Of a stretch of 64,000 nt of DNA, positions 34,451 to 44,128 are shown in pieces. The notes below the pieces were generated by a model. That model was not told where the DNA came from. It worked only from the letters and a program-made list of their open reading frames with translations, and made no database searches. The position numbers and the translations under genes are program-made. The DNA is from Bacteroidales bacterium (GTDB taxonomy: Bacteria > Bacteroidota > Bacteroidia > Bacteroidales > ML635J-15): the NCBI GenBank assembly GCA_017994175.1, contig JAGOLH010000003.1, forward strand, positions 50,570-114,569. Direction: 5' to 3'. Each line of letters opens with the position of its first letter. Position 1 is the first letter of the stretch.

Positions 34451-35431
34451 ATGACAAAATTTAAGCGTATCGGGGTTCTCACTTCGGGAGGCGATGCTCC
34501 TGGTATGAACGCAGCCATCAGAGCAGTCGTTCGTTCGGCAATTTATTATGGTATGAGCGTAACCGGCATAAGGCGCGGGTATGCAGGAATGATTCTGGGT
34601 GACTTCATGGAAATGACATCACGCGATGTGGGCAATATAATACAGCGGGGTGGAACTATTCTCCGGACCGCCCGCAGTGATGAATTCAGGACTAAAGAAG
34701 GTCGCTATATCGCATACAGAAACCTCGTGGAAGCTGGTATTGAGGCCTTGATTGCTATTGGTGGAGATGGTACTTTCAAAGGAGCCAAATTATTTACAGA
34801 AGAATACAATTATCCGATAATCGGACTTCCGGGGACCATTGATAATGATCTGTATGGTACTGATATGACAATTGGTTATGATACAGCCATTAATACAGCC
34901 ATTCAGGCTATTGATAAAATAAGAGATACAGCAAGTTCCCACGACCGTTTATTTTTTGTGGAAGTAATGGGCCGCGATGCCGGCTTCATTGCCCTGCGCA
35001 GTGCCATTGGTTGCGGGGCTGAAGATGTTCTTGTTCCTGAGGTTGAGACCAACATGGATGAAGTTTGTGCCAACCTCGCCAACAGCGTGCAAAAAACTAA
35101 AAACAGCGGAGTGGTTATCGTTTCGGAGGGAGATGATGCCGGAGGTGCGATGAAAATTGCAGAAATTGTTAAACAGCGTTTGCCTGATATGGATATCAGA
35201 GTTTCTATACTTGGTCACCTTCAAAGAGGAGGCGCTCCTTCGGCTTTCGACAGGTATCTTGCCAGCAAACTTGGGCTTGCAGCCGTAGAAGCATTACTCG
35301 ACGATCAGCGCAGTGTGATGGTTGGTCTGATAAAAAATGAAACCGCTCTTATACCCTTTAATCAGGCAATAAAACATCATAAAGACATAAACCGGAAAAT
35401 GCTGGAAATGCTTTATATTTTAAACACTTGA
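34451..35431 (+). CDS. pfkA: ATP-dependent 6-phosphofructokinase
   Basis: A 326-residue bacterial ATP-type phosphofructokinase, the committing step of glycolysis. Landmarks: T-S-G-G-D-A-P-G-M-N-A near residue 11, A-I-G-G-D-G-T near 103 (G of GGDGT indicates ATP use rather than pyrophosphate), T-I-D-N-D with the catalytic D, and V-E-V-M-G-R-D-A-G. It is preceded by an inverted-repeat region. The next gene, priA, begins 30 nt after its stop without an obvious terminator. Confidence 0.95.
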   Translation: MTKFKRIGVLTSGGDAPGMNAAIRAVVRSAIYYGMSVTGIRRGYAGMILGDFMEMTSRDVGNIIQRGGTILRTARSDEFRTKEGRYIAYRNLVEAGIEALIAIGGDGTFKGAKLFTEEYNYPIIGLPGTIDNDLYGTDMTIGYDTAINTAIQAIDKIRDTASSHDRLFFVEVMGRDAGFIALRSAIGCGAEDVLVPEVETNMDEVCANLANSVQKTKNSGVVIVSEGDDAGGAMKIAEIVKQRLPDMDIRVSILGHLQRGGAPSAFDRYLASKLGLAAVEALLDDQRSVMVGLIKNETALIPFNQAIKHHKDINRKMLEMLYILNT

Positions 35432-35461
35432 TAAGAAGGCATACGGTCAGTCGCTAAATTT

Positions 35462-37897
35462 ATGAAATATGCCCAAATAATTATACCTGTAGCACTCAAC
35501 GGGAGTTTTACCTATATAGTTCCCGATAGCCTATGCTCCATTGCTGAACAGGGGTCTTCGGTGGTGGTTAATTTTGGTAAATCCAAACTCTATACCGGTA
35601 TAATTTCAGGGTTTACCGAACACCCCGATAGCCAGTTAAAACTGAAAGAAATACTCTCATGCTCCTCAAAACCTGTAACCAACATGGCACAGATGGAACT
35701 ATGGAATTGGGTTGCACAATACTATTGCTGTTCAATAGGGGAGGTAATGAAAGCAGCGCTGCCCGCGGGTATACGACCTGACAGTGAAAGCCGTTACATA
35801 AAAAATGACACATTCAGCGACTACCATTCGCTACCCGAAAAACAAAGAATTGTTTTGAACTACCTTTCCCCTGAGAAACCCAAAGGAATTCAAGAAATTA
35901 TTCGCAACACTGGCATCAGGAACCCTATCCCAGACCTTAACAAACTGGCAGAGCGTGGTGCCGTTCAATGCGTTCAGTTCTTGTCGGGTGTATATAAGCC
36001 CTTGTATCGGAAATTTATATCCCTAAATTTTATTTCCGCCGAACAAGCCCACAGCGTGCTCGACTCACTGAAACGCGCACCAAAGCAGGCGCAAATGCTT
36101 GCCTTTCTCATTGAACAAGCCGGTGAAGAGTACGGTTCTTTCCAGGCAGAGCTCTCCGAAGTTTTAACATCAACAGGCCTTGATGCGCAGACAGTAATTG
36201 CTCTCTCGAAAAAAAACATCATTTCCTTCGTTCTGAAAGAAACAAGCAGATTTCAACAGACCGAAAACACAAGTTTGTTAAAAGAGTTAAGTGCGGTACA
36301 ACTCAACTGTTTGAAAGAAATCAAGGCTGTTTTTAATGAAAACAAGGTCTGCCTGTTGCATGGAGTAAATTCCTCGGGGAAAACCGAAATCTATCTTCAT
36401 CTTATTGATGAAACTGTCAGAAACAACCACACAGCCCTGTATCTGCTACCTGAAATTGCCATTACTACCCAAATAGTGCATCGTATAAAATCGGTTTTTG
36501 GTAACATTGTCGGGGTATATCACAGTAAATACAGCGATTCGGAGCGGGTTGAAGTCTGGAAAAAAATTCAGGATGGTCAACTTAAAGTAATTATTGGGGT
36601 AAGGTCGTCGGTATTTTTACCACTGCTAAACCCGGGCATTGTAATTGTGGACGAAGAACATGAGAACACCTATAAGCAATCAGACAATTCACCACGATAC
36701 AACGCTCGTGATATAGCAGTTGTAATGGCTGAAAAATGCGGGGCAAAAGTATTGCTTGCATCTGCAACTCCTTCCGTTGAAAGTTATTTTAATGCGATAA
36801 GCGGTAAATATGGACTTGCTTTACTTTCAACGCGCTACGGGAATGTGGAAATGCCACGGATTGTAATTGTGGATACGCTGCAGGCTAGAAAAAGAAAATC
36901 GATGCAGTTGCATTTTCATCCATTGCTTATTGAGGAAGTTAAAGGAGCACTCCATAAAAGTGAACAGGTAATACTTTTTCAGAACAGAAGGGGCTTTTCT
37001 CCTTACATTGAATGTAATGAATGCGGCTGGGTAGCAACCTGTAAGAACTGTAACGTAAGCCTCACATTTCATAAGCGCCGTCAGCAGATGCTTTGTCATT
37101 ACTGTGGCTATAGCACAGGATTAGTCAGGAACTGTCCCGATTGTCAAAGTACATCCATAAAAACCATGGGCTTTGGCACGGAAATGGTCGAAAGTGAAGC
37201 CCGTATATTTTTTCCGGAGGCAAGAATTGAACGCCTTGACTATGACTCCGTCAGCACACGCGCAAAATACGAAAAATTAATTGCTGACTTCGAAAACAGA
37301 GATATTGATATTCTGATTGGAACGCAAATGATTTCGAAGGGGCTCGATTTTGACAATGTGTCGATAGTGGGCATCCTCAATGCGGACAATATGCTGAATT
37401 TTCCAGATTTCAGAGCGTTTGAGCGCAGTTATCAGCTAATGTCGCAGGTGAGCGGCAGGGCAGGGCGAAGAGAAAAAAGGGGCAAAGTCATCATACAAAC
37501 ATCAATGCCCGAGCATGATGTAATTAAATATGTGGTTGAAGGAAATTATGACGGGTTTGCCCGGCATGAGCTAACAGAAAGAAATACTTACCGATATCCA
37601 CCATTTTACAGATTCATCAATTTAAAAATAAGACATCGCAATTACTCAACTCTCAATTCCGCTGCCATTTCTCTTAAGAACACACTGGAACAATTGCTCC
37701 CAAACCGCGTTCAGGGTCCTCACGAGCCCATCGTCAACAAAGTACAGAAATGGTTTATTATGAATGTTATTATCCGTTTCGAAGCAGGAATTTCAGTGAG
37801 AAAAACAAAGGACTTTATTTTAAGTAGTATAGAAGCAATTAAAAAGCACCCAGAGTACAAAGGTGTAGATATATCGATAGATGTTGACCCACTATAA
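35462..37897 (+). CDS. priA: Primosomal protein N' (PriA helicase)
   Basis: An 811-residue PriA, the helicase that restarts replication at stalled forks. The N-terminal DNA-binding domain is followed by a SF2 helicase core: Walker A G-V-N-S-S-G-K-T-E near 304, DEEH near 396, and motifs V-VI including S-K-G-L-D-F and Q-V-S-G-R-A-G-R. The zinc-binding insertion has eight cysteines (C-N-E-C...C-K-N-C...C-H-Y-C...C-P-D-C). The Walker A SSGKT replaces the common GSGKT, as in other Bacteroidota. pyrC follows after 14 nt. Confidence 0.95.
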   Translation: MKYAQIIIPVALNGSFTYIVPDSLCSIAEQGSSVVVNFGKSKLYTGIISGFTEHPDSQLKLKEILSCSSKPVTNMAQMELWNWVAQYYCCSIGEVMKAALPAGIRPDSESRYIKNDTFSDYHSLPEKQRIVLNYLSPEKPKGIQEIIRNTGIRNPIPDLNKLAERGAVQCVQFLSGVYKPLYRKFISLNFISAEQAHSVLDSLKRAPKQAQMLAFLIEQAGEEYGSFQAELSEVLTSTGLDAQTVIALSKKNIISFVLKETSRFQQTENTSLLKELSAVQLNCLKEIKAVFNENKVCLLHGVNSSGKTEIYLHLIDETVRNNHTALYLLPEIAITTQIVHRIKSVFGNIVGVYHSKYSDSERVEVWKKIQDGQLKVIIGVRSSVFLPLLNPGIVIVDEEHENTYKQSDNSPRYNARDIAVVMAEKCGAKVLLASATPSVESYFNAISGKYGLALLSTRYGNVEMPRIVIVDTLQARKRKSMQLHFHPLLIEEVKGALHKSEQVILFQNRRGFSPYIECNECGWVATCKNCNVSLTFHKRRQQMLCHYCGYSTGLVRNCPDCQSTSIKTMGFGTEMVESEARIFFPEARIERLDYDSVSTRAKYEKLIADFENRDIDILIGTQMISKGLDFDNVSIVGILNADNMLNFPDFRAFERSYQLMSQVSGRAGRREKRGKVIIQTSMPEHDVIKYVVEGNYDGFARHELTERNTYRYPPFYRFINLKIRHRNYSTLNSAAISLKNTLEQLLPNRVQGPHEPIVNKVQKWFIMNVIIRFEAGISVRKTKDFILSSIEAIKKHPEYKGVDISIDVDPL

Positions 37898-37911
37898 TTA
37901 ATAAAGAAACT

Positions 37912-39243
37912 ATGAAGACATTAATTAAGAATGCAAGTCTGGTAAACGAAGGTGAAATTTATGTTGCCAATGTAATTATACAAGATGATGTAATTCTTAA
38001 AATCAGCCGCAAAGAAGAGTCCGGTCATTTTGACGAGGTAATTGATGCAACAGGTCTACTACTCTTCCCCGGTGTTATCGATGATCAGGTTCACTTCAGA
38101 GACCCCGGGTTAACTACGAAAGGTGACATTTTTTCGGAATCCCGAGCTGCAGCAGCAGGGGGTATAACATCGTTCATGGATATGCCCAACACCATCCCTC
38201 AAACCACTACCATGGAAGCCCTGCACAATAAGCACATTATTGCTGCACACAGCTCGTTGATTAACTACTCGTTTTATCTTGGTGCTACCAACGATAATAC
38301 CGCTGAAATCGAAAAAACTGATCCCTTGATTGTTTGCGGTATTAAAATGTTTATGGGATCGTCGACGGGTAATATGTTGGTGCACTCCAACGAGGCAGTT
38401 TCGGCTGTTTTTGCTCATGCCCCTGTGCTGGTTGCCGTACATTGCGAAGAAGACAGTATTATCAGCCGGAACCTTGCAAAATACAAAGCCTTATACGGCG
38501 ACAATATCCCCATGCATCATCATGCTGATATACGTAGCGAGGAAGCTTGTTACGCTTCTTCGGCAAGAGCCGTTGAGCTAGCTACAAAGCACAATGCCAG
38601 GCTGCACATTCTGCACCTGAGCACAGAAAAAGAAATCTCGCTAATGCAGCAAATACCACTGAATAAAAAAACGATTACCGGTGAAGTATGTGTACATCAT
38701 TTGTGGTTCAGCAAAAATGATTATAACAGACTGGGGTCGCGAATAAAATGGAATCCATCGATTAAAACAGAAAACGACAGACTTTCATTAATACAAGGCC
38801 TGAATTCGGGGTACATCGATATTGTAGCAACCGATCATGCCCCTCATACCATTGCCGAGAAGCTAAGCCACTACTCACAATGCCCTTCAGGAGCCCCTAT
38901 GGTGCAGCATTCACTGGTTGTAATGCTTGAAATGGCTGCAAAACACAATTTTTCATATCAGCAAGTTGCTGATTACATGTGCCATAAACCTGCAGCATTG
39001 TTTCAGATTCAAAAAAGAGGATATATCAGGGAGTCGTATTATGCTGACCTCGTGCTGGTAAACCCAAATGCACCAACAACTGTCAGCCCCGGAAATATTC
39101 TGTACAAATGTGGATGGTCTCCTCTCGAAAATCAAACTTTTTCACATGGCATTGTAAGCACCTGGGTGAATGGGAAGAAAGTGTTTGATAAAGGAAAAAT
39201 TATCGAAGTTCAGGCAGCAATGCCACTTCGGTTCGAAAGATAA
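37912..39243 (+). CDS. pyrC: Dihydroorotase (metal-site His-to-Gln variant)
   Basis: A 443-residue amidohydrolase that matches dihydroorotase of pyrimidine synthesis. Motifs: D-D-Q59-V-H61-F-R-D-P-G, M-D-M-P-N-T, I-K-M-F-M-G-S-S-T, V-H-C-E-E-D, L-H-I-L-H and V-A-T-D-H-A-P-H. In the classical H-x-H motif the first histidine is glutamine. To my knowledge this QxH form is usual in Bacteroidota dihydroorotases, so the enzyme is probably active with altered metal binding. It follows priA closely, so may be co-transcribed. It converges on lon with only 5 nt between stop codons. Confidence 0.9.
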   Translation: MKTLIKNASLVNEGEIYVANVIIQDDVILKISRKEESGHFDEVIDATGLLLFPGVIDDQVHFRDPGLTTKGDIFSESRAAAAGGITSFMDMPNTIPQTTTMEALHNKHIIAAHSSLINYSFYLGATNDNTAEIEKTDPLIVCGIKMFMGSSTGNMLVHSNEAVSAVFAHAPVLVAVHCEEDSIISRNLAKYKALYGDNIPMHHHADIRSEEACYASSARAVELATKHNARLHILHLSTEKEISLMQQIPLNKKTITGEVCVHHLWFSKNDYNRLGSRIKWNPSIKTENDRLSLIQGLNSGYIDIVATDHAPHTIAEKLSHYSQCPSGAPMVQHSLVVMLEMAAKHNFSYQQVADYMCHKPAALFQIQKRGYIRESYYADLVLVNPNAPTTVSPGNILYKCGWSPLENQTFSHGIVSTWVNGKKVFDKGKIIEVQAAMPLRFER

Positions 39244-39248
39244 CCCGC

Positions 39249-41708
39249 TTATACGATGTTTTTGGGGTTCTTAACCTTTTGCAGAGTAAGGGCAGCTTTA
39301 AATACATCCAGTATTGTATCGACATAAATGAAGCGCAGGCCTTCGATATACATCGGTTTTATTTCTTCAACGTCTTTTTTATTCTCATTTGAAAGTAAAA
39401 TAGCTGAAATCCCGGCACGCTTAGCCGCAAGAATTTTTTCTTTAACACCTCCTACAGGTAATACCTTACCTCTGAGAGTGATTTCACCTGTCATTGCAAT
39501 GCTCTTTTTCACTTTACGCTGTGTGTAAGCCGATGCAATCGAAACAGCCATTGCAACTCCGGCTGAAGGTCCATCTTTTGGAATCGCTCCTTCGGGTACA
39601 TGAACATGAATATTCCATTTTTCGAACACACCTGAAGGTATATCAAGAAGTTCTGAATGAGCTTTAACATATTCATGGGCTATAATTGCCGACTCTTTCA
39701 TTACTTCGCCCAGATTCCCGGTAAGTGTTACGGTTCCTTTACCAACCGACAGGCTGGATTCAATAAATAGTATTTCGCCTCCAGTGGCTGTCCACGCCAA
39801 TCCGGTAACCACACCGGCAGTTTCATTATCCTGATATTTTTCTTTAAAGTATTTTTTACTGCCAAGCAAATTTTCAACAGCCTGGGCATCCATTTTCGGG
39901 TTGTAGGTTTCTTCGACAGCAACTTTCAGGGCAATTTGCCTGATAAGTTTTGCCAGCGTTTTGTCGAGGGTGCGCACACCCGATTCACGGGTATAGTTTT
40001 CTATAATATATTCAAGTGTTTTATTATCGAAACAGACATGGTCTTTTGTTAAACCATGCGCTTCGAGTTGCTTTGGTATCAGATGTTTTTGAGCAATTTC
40101 GATTTTTTCATTCACAATGTAGCCGTTTACATCAATGAGTTCCATTCTGTCGAGGAGTGCCGGGCTGATTGTATTGGTAGTGTTGGCAGTTGCAATAAAC
40201 ATTACTTTCGAAAGGTCGTACTCAATTTCGATAAAGTTATCATGGAATTCGGAGTTCTGTTCAGGATCAAGCACTTCGAGCAATGCTGAAGCGGGGTCGC
40301 CCCTAAAATCTTTGCCAACTTTATCAATTTCATCAAGAACGAAAACAGGATTCGACGATTTCACTTTTTTCAGGTTATAAATGATACGTCCCGGCATAGC
40401 CCCTATATAAGTTTTGCGATGTCCTCTGATTTCGGATTCGTCATGAAGCCCACCAAGCGACATCCGTGCATATTTTCTGCCAAGAGCACGTGCTATCGAT
40501 TTGCCAAGAGAAGTTTTACCAACTCCGGGAGGGCCTACAAGACAAAGAATGGGAGATTTAAGATCTCCTTTCAGTTTAAGCACGGCAAGATGTTCCAAAA
40601 TACGTTTTTTCACTTCTTCGAGGCCATAATGATCCTGATCAAGAACAGTAGCAGCATTTTTAAGATCGAAGTTATCGGCAGTATACTCTCCCCATGGCAA
40701 ATCGAGCAGGGTGTGAAGGTAATTTATCTGAACCGAAAATTCAGCAGCGGCAGGATTCAGGTTTTGCAGTTTACTGAGCTCCTTTTCGAAATGCGTTTTA
40801 ACTTCATCGTTCCATTTTTGTTTCTTAGCCTGCTCTGTCATTTCTTTTATTTCCTGATCGATGGGATTCCCTCCGAGCTCTTCCTGTATGGTTTTCATCT
40901 GCTGATGCAGCAAATACTCCTTTTGTTGCTGGTCGAGGTCTTTTTTAACTTTTGCCTGAATGTCGTTTTTGAGTTCAAGCATTTGTATTTGCCTCGTTAG
41001 AAGTTCCATCAGGTGAATAGCCCTCTCTTTTAGGTCATCGGTTTCGAGCAGATGTTGTTTGTCGATAGGCTGTATATCGCTGTTAGAGCAAATAAAATTA
41101 ATCAGAAACGAAGAGTTATCGATATTTTTAATAGCAAAAGCCACTTCTTTTGGTATTGAATTGCTGAGCTTAATGATTTTAAGCGACAGGTCTTTCAAAG
41201 TACTTACAATTGCCGAAAATTCTTTGTCGGAGCCAGCCGGTTTAAGGTCGGGAAGAATTTTATAATATCCCATAAAGTAAGGTTCCTTTTCAACTATTTC
41301 GTTGATTTCAATCCGCTTTTTACCCTGTATAATAACCGAAATAGTTTCATCGGGCATTTCGATAATCTTCAAAATTTTTGCAAGAGTCCCAGTACTGTGC
41401 AAATCGTCAATTTCGGGGTCTTCAATAGAAGCTTCCAACTGCGAAACTGTGCCCAACATTTTATTTGAAGCGTACACCTCTTTTACCAGTTGAAACGATT
41501 TGCTTCTGCCCACTGTGAGGGGCATTACCACACCAGGAAACAACACAGTATTCCGCAGGGGGAGTATTGGCAATTTTTCCGGGTACGAATCCGAATCATT
41601 TTCTTCGGATTTATCATCATCAATACTTAAAATTGGGATAACTTCACCATCGTTTTCTATACCCGATAGCGAAAGTGCGTTTATTAAAAAATCGTTTAAT
41701 TCATTCAT
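39249..41708 (-). CDS. lon: ATP-dependent protease La (Lon)
   Basis: An 819-residue Lon protease. N-terminal LAN domain (about 55-250), AAA+ module with Walker A G-P-P-G-V-G-K-T near 386 and Walker B F-V-L-D-E-I-D, then the serine-lysine protease domain with K-D-G-P-S-A-G-V (catalytic S) and G-K-V-L-P-V-G-G-V-K-E-K (catalytic K). It degrades misfolded and regulatory proteins in the cytoplasm. The start is the ATG giving MNELNDFLIN; seven codons upstream are weaker. It has an acidic, low-complexity segment near residue 30-45 before the LAN domain. Confidence 0.96.
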   Translation of the reverse strand: MNELNDFLINALSLSGIENDGEVIPILSIDDDKSEENDSDSYPEKLPILPLRNTVLFPGVVMPLTVGRSKSFQLVKEVYASNKMLGTVSQLEASIEDPEIDDLHSTGTLAKILKIIEMPDETISVIIQGKKRIEINEIVEKEPYFMGYYKILPDLKPAGSDKEFSAIVSTLKDLSLKIIKLSNSIPKEVAFAIKNIDNSSFLINFICSNSDIQPIDKQHLLETDDLKERAIHLMELLTRQIQMLELKNDIQAKVKKDLDQQQKEYLLHQQMKTIQEELGGNPIDQEIKEMTEQAKKQKWNDEVKTHFEKELSKLQNLNPAAAEFSVQINYLHTLLDLPWGEYTADNFDLKNAATVLDQDHYGLEEVKKRILEHLAVLKLKGDLKSPILCLVGPPGVGKTSLGKSIARALGRKYARMSLGGLHDESEIRGHRKTYIGAMPGRIIYNLKKVKSSNPVFVLDEIDKVGKDFRGDPASALLEVLDPEQNSEFHDNFIEIEYDLSKVMFIATANTTNTISPALLDRMELIDVNGYIVNEKIEIAQKHLIPKQLEAHGLTKDHVCFDNKTLEYIIENYTRESGVRTLDKTLAKLIRQIALKVAVEETYNPKMDAQAVENLLGSKKYFKEKYQDNETAGVVTGLAWTATGGEILFIESSLSVGKGTVTLTGNLGEVMKESAIIAHEYVKAHSELLDIPSGVFEKWNIHVHVPEGAIPKDGPSAGVAMAVSIASAYTQRKVKKSIAMTGEITLRGKVLPVGGVKEKILAAKRAGISAILLSNENKKDVEEIKPMYIEGLRFIYVDTILDVFKAALTLQKVKNPKNIV

Positions 41709-41790
41709 AATTAACTGCCAAAATGACAAAATTCAATAAAACCTAAATAATTACCTTAGATGGCAATTGTTATGCCACACAACAACGGGG

Positions 41791-42963
41791 TCAGAATTTG
41801 TGATCATTATTGTCGAACAGGTACTTAAATATTTCTTTCTCGGTATTATCCAACTCCATATTTCTTCGTTTCATAACCAATCCGGCAACTTCAATGGCTT
41901 TTTCATATCCAAACTGTACAAATCCTGAAGCACCTCCCCAGCTAAAGGATGGAATGTAGTTTCGCGGGAATCCTGAACCAAAAATATTTGCACTCACACC
42001 TACCACAGTTCCGGTGTTGAACATTGTATTTATTCCGCATTTGGAATGATCTCCCATAATTAACCCACAAAATTGCAATCCTGTATTCAAAAAACTTTTT
42101 TTCTCGTAATTCCAGAGTTTCACCATGGCATAATTATTCTTCAGGTTCGAATTATTAGTATCGGCACCCAAATTACACCATTCTCCTATTACACTATTTC
42201 CGAGAAAACCATCATGTGCTTTATTCGATAACCCTAAAATCACCACATTGTTCAATTCTCCTCCTATTTTTGAATGGGGTCCTATAATGGTAGGCCCATA
42301 AATTTTAGCTCCCATTTTTAAAACGGAATGGTCAAGCAAGCAGAAAGGGCCACGAATCATGCTCCCCTCCATAACTTCGCAGTGCTTTCCAAGATAAATG
42401 GGTCCGTTTGTGGTATTAAAAACCGAAGCTTCGGCAATAGCCCCTTCCTCGAGAAACACCGGGTTATCTCCTATAACCGTATTGGTTTTACTCAGCTTAT
42501 TCGATACTCTTCCTCCAGCGAGTAATTCAAAATCAATATCAATACACTTCGCGGCTAACCCAAAAATATCATATACCTGTTGTATTACAATCACATTCCC
42601 ATCGTACACCTGAACAGGCTCTGGGTAATTGTCGAAAATAACCGGTGGAGTTCCAACACAAACTGCAGCTATAAGAACACCATTGCACATTAGTGATCCT
42701 TGCTGCAGATTGAGTACCCGTTCAGCAATGTGTTTATCAGCAACCACTCCGCCATTAATCCAGATATTTGCTTGACCTGTACTCGCCGGGAATTTTTTCT
42801 GAAGATAGATTTCGGTTAGGAAGGAGCACTTTTCTCCCAAAAAATGTTGCCAACGCTGAGTATTTGTCAGAATTCCCGATCTAATTTCGGACACAGGTCT
42901 GGTAAATGTTATTGGAAGTAAATTCTTATGCAAGCCTGCATCGGAAAGAATGTAATTTTTCAT
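41791..42963 (-). CDS. GlmU-like sugar nucleotidyltransferase family protein
   Basis: A 390-residue protein of the Bacteroidota-specific GlmU-like family. The N-terminal half has R-P-V-S-E-I-R and the reduced nucleotidyltransferase-type fold, and the C-terminal half has left-handed beta-helix hexapeptide repeats (I-x-G-P-x-x-I-G-P, G-x-x-C-N-L-G-A-D-T-N-N). Family members are annotated as putative sugar nucleotidyltransferases or acetyltransferases; the exact substrate is unknown. The gene ends 82 nt before lon starts, on the same strand. Confidence 0.82.
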   Translation of the reverse strand: MKNYILSDAGLHKNLLPITFTRPVSEIRSGILTNTQRWQHFLGEKCSFLTEIYLQKKFPASTGQANIWINGGVVADKHIAERVLNLQQGSLMCNGVLIAAVCVGTPPVIFDNYPEPVQVYDGNVIVIQQVYDIFGLAAKCIDIDFELLAGGRVSNKLSKTNTVIGDNPVFLEEGAIAEASVFNTTNGPIYLGKHCEVMEGSMIRGPFCLLDHSVLKMGAKIYGPTIIGPHSKIGGELNNVVILGLSNKAHDGFLGNSVIGEWCNLGADTNNSNLKNNYAMVKLWNYEKKSFLNTGLQFCGLIMGDHSKCGINTMFNTGTVVGVSANIFGSGFPRNYIPSFSWGGASGFVQFGYEKAIEVAGLVMKRRNMELDNTEKEIFKYLFDNNDHKF

Positions 42964-43002
42964 GTAAGATTATTATAAATACAACCTATAAAAATAAAAA
43001 AA

Positions 43003-43026
43003 ATGCCCTGCATTACAACAGGGCAT
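43003..43026 (-). terminator. Rho-independent terminator after L31
   Basis: Perfect 8-bp stem ATGCCCTG/CAGGGCAT with an 8-nt loop; on the minus strand it is followed by a run of eight T. It ends the L31 gene and separates it from the GlmU-like gene. Confidence 0.88.
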
Positions 43027-43053
43027 CGCTGAAAATATTTTAAAACCCAGAGC

Positions 43054-43323
43054 TTAGCTATTCTGATTGTTTTTGTCGATATGTTTCTGGTACCGACTGC
43101 GATACTTATCAACACGTCCTGCGGTATCAACAAGCTTCATTTTTCCGGTATAAAACGGATGCGATCTGTTTGAAATCTCCAGTTTAAACAGCGGGTACTG
43201 AACACCGTCGATATCGATAGTTTCTTTTGTCTGCGCAGCAGAACGGGTAATAAACACTTGTTCGTTCGACATATCTTTGAACGCTACCAGTCGGTAATTT
43301 TTAGGATGCACATTTTCTTTCAT
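43054..43323 (-). CDS. rpmE2: 50S ribosomal protein L31, type B
   Basis: An 89-residue type B L31 without cysteines, so without the zinc site of the type A paralogue; H-P-x-Y and S-H-P-F-Y-T-G are conserved. The frame is open 17 codons upstream, but the transcript start predicted from the promoter at 43362-43390 lies downstream of that point, so I start at MKENVHPKNYR. It has its own promoter and terminator, so is probably a monocistronic unit. Cysteine-free L31 variants often appear where zinc limitation is met, but no zinc-regulator site is seen. Confidence 0.93.
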   Translation of the reverse strand: MKENVHPKNYRLVAFKDMSNEQVFITRSAAQTKETIDIDGVQYPLFKLEISNRSHPFYTGKMKLVDTAGRVDKYRSRYQKHIDKNNQNS

Positions 43324-43361
43324 TGTACTAATATTTTTGTTGCCCTTGTTAAATCGGGTTG

Positions 43362-43390
43362 CAAATGTAAACATTTTTCCGAAAAATCAA
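43362..43390 (-). promoter_or_regulatory. Promoter of rpmE2
   Basis: On the minus strand TTG (43390-43388), 18 nt, then TACATTTG (43369-43362), fitting the Bacteroidota consensus. Confidence 0.65.
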
Positions 43391-43414
43391 TACACTAAAT
43401 AAAATTTTTATGGA

Positions 43415-44128
43415 TTATCTGGCTATTATCCCGGGAATTTTATTCTTTGGAACTGTAGCAATAAAGTCTTTGAGGTAATATGGTTCAAAATAAGCAACAT
43501 CTTCGAAGCATGCTTTTGAATATAAGTCCAGCGCAGGTTGACACATAAACTCTGCCGACGGGAAAATGCTGTCGGAAAAAACCACGTTCTTTCGTTTTAC
43601 AATTTCGTTGCACTTCGGGGCGCCACTCCCGCAGCACAGAATGGCAATTTCTGGATCAATATCGCCGAAAAAATCCGGACTGATTATTACTGCAGTAGTT
43701 TCATTAAGTTTTTCAGTCCGGGAATTAAACAATGCAGTATACACTTCATCGCGCCGGGCATCAATCATTGGGCATATCAACAACTCTTCATCCAGTTTTT
43801 GCAAAAAAACCTGAGATGCCATTATTGCCATTATCTTCAATGTATCTACTGCAATGAGCGGTTTATTAAGTGCATAACAAATTCCTTTCGCTGATGAAAC
43901 CCCAATACGGAGACCTGTATATGAGCCCGGACCTTTGCTAACGGCAACAGCATCAATCTTCCCCATCGGAATTCCGGATTCAGCGACTGCCTCCCTGATT
44001 AATACATTTAATATTGAAGCATGCGATTTATCGACATGGTTTTCCTTTACAGAAATGTTTCTGCCATCGTTTGCTATGGCCACAGAACAAGTACTGGCAG
44101 ATGTTTCAATGGACAAAATTACCGGCAT
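43415..44128 (-). CDS. tsaB: tRNA threonylcarbamoyladenosine biosynthesis protein TsaB
   Basis: A 237-residue TsaB, the ASKHA-fold partner that supports TsaD in t6A37 synthesis of ANN-decoding tRNAs. The start reads S-I-E-T-S-A-S-T-C-S-V-A, with G-P-G-S-Y-T-G-L-R-I-G near residue 65, both typical. Its start codon directly follows the stop of the upstream adaptor gene with no gap, so translation is likely coupled, although the two proteins have no evident common role. Confidence 0.95.
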   Translation of the reverse strand: MPVILSIETSASTCSVAIANDGRNISVKENHVDKSHASILNVLIREAVAESGIPMGKIDAVAVSKGPGSYTGLRIGVSSAKGICYALNKPLIAVDTLKIMAIMASQVFLQKLDEELLICPMIDARRDEVYTALFNSRTEKLNETTAVIISPDFFGDIDPEIAILCCGSGAPKCNEIVKRKNVVFSDSIFPSAEFMCQPALDLYSKACFEDVAYFEPYYLKDFIATVPKNKIPGIIAR

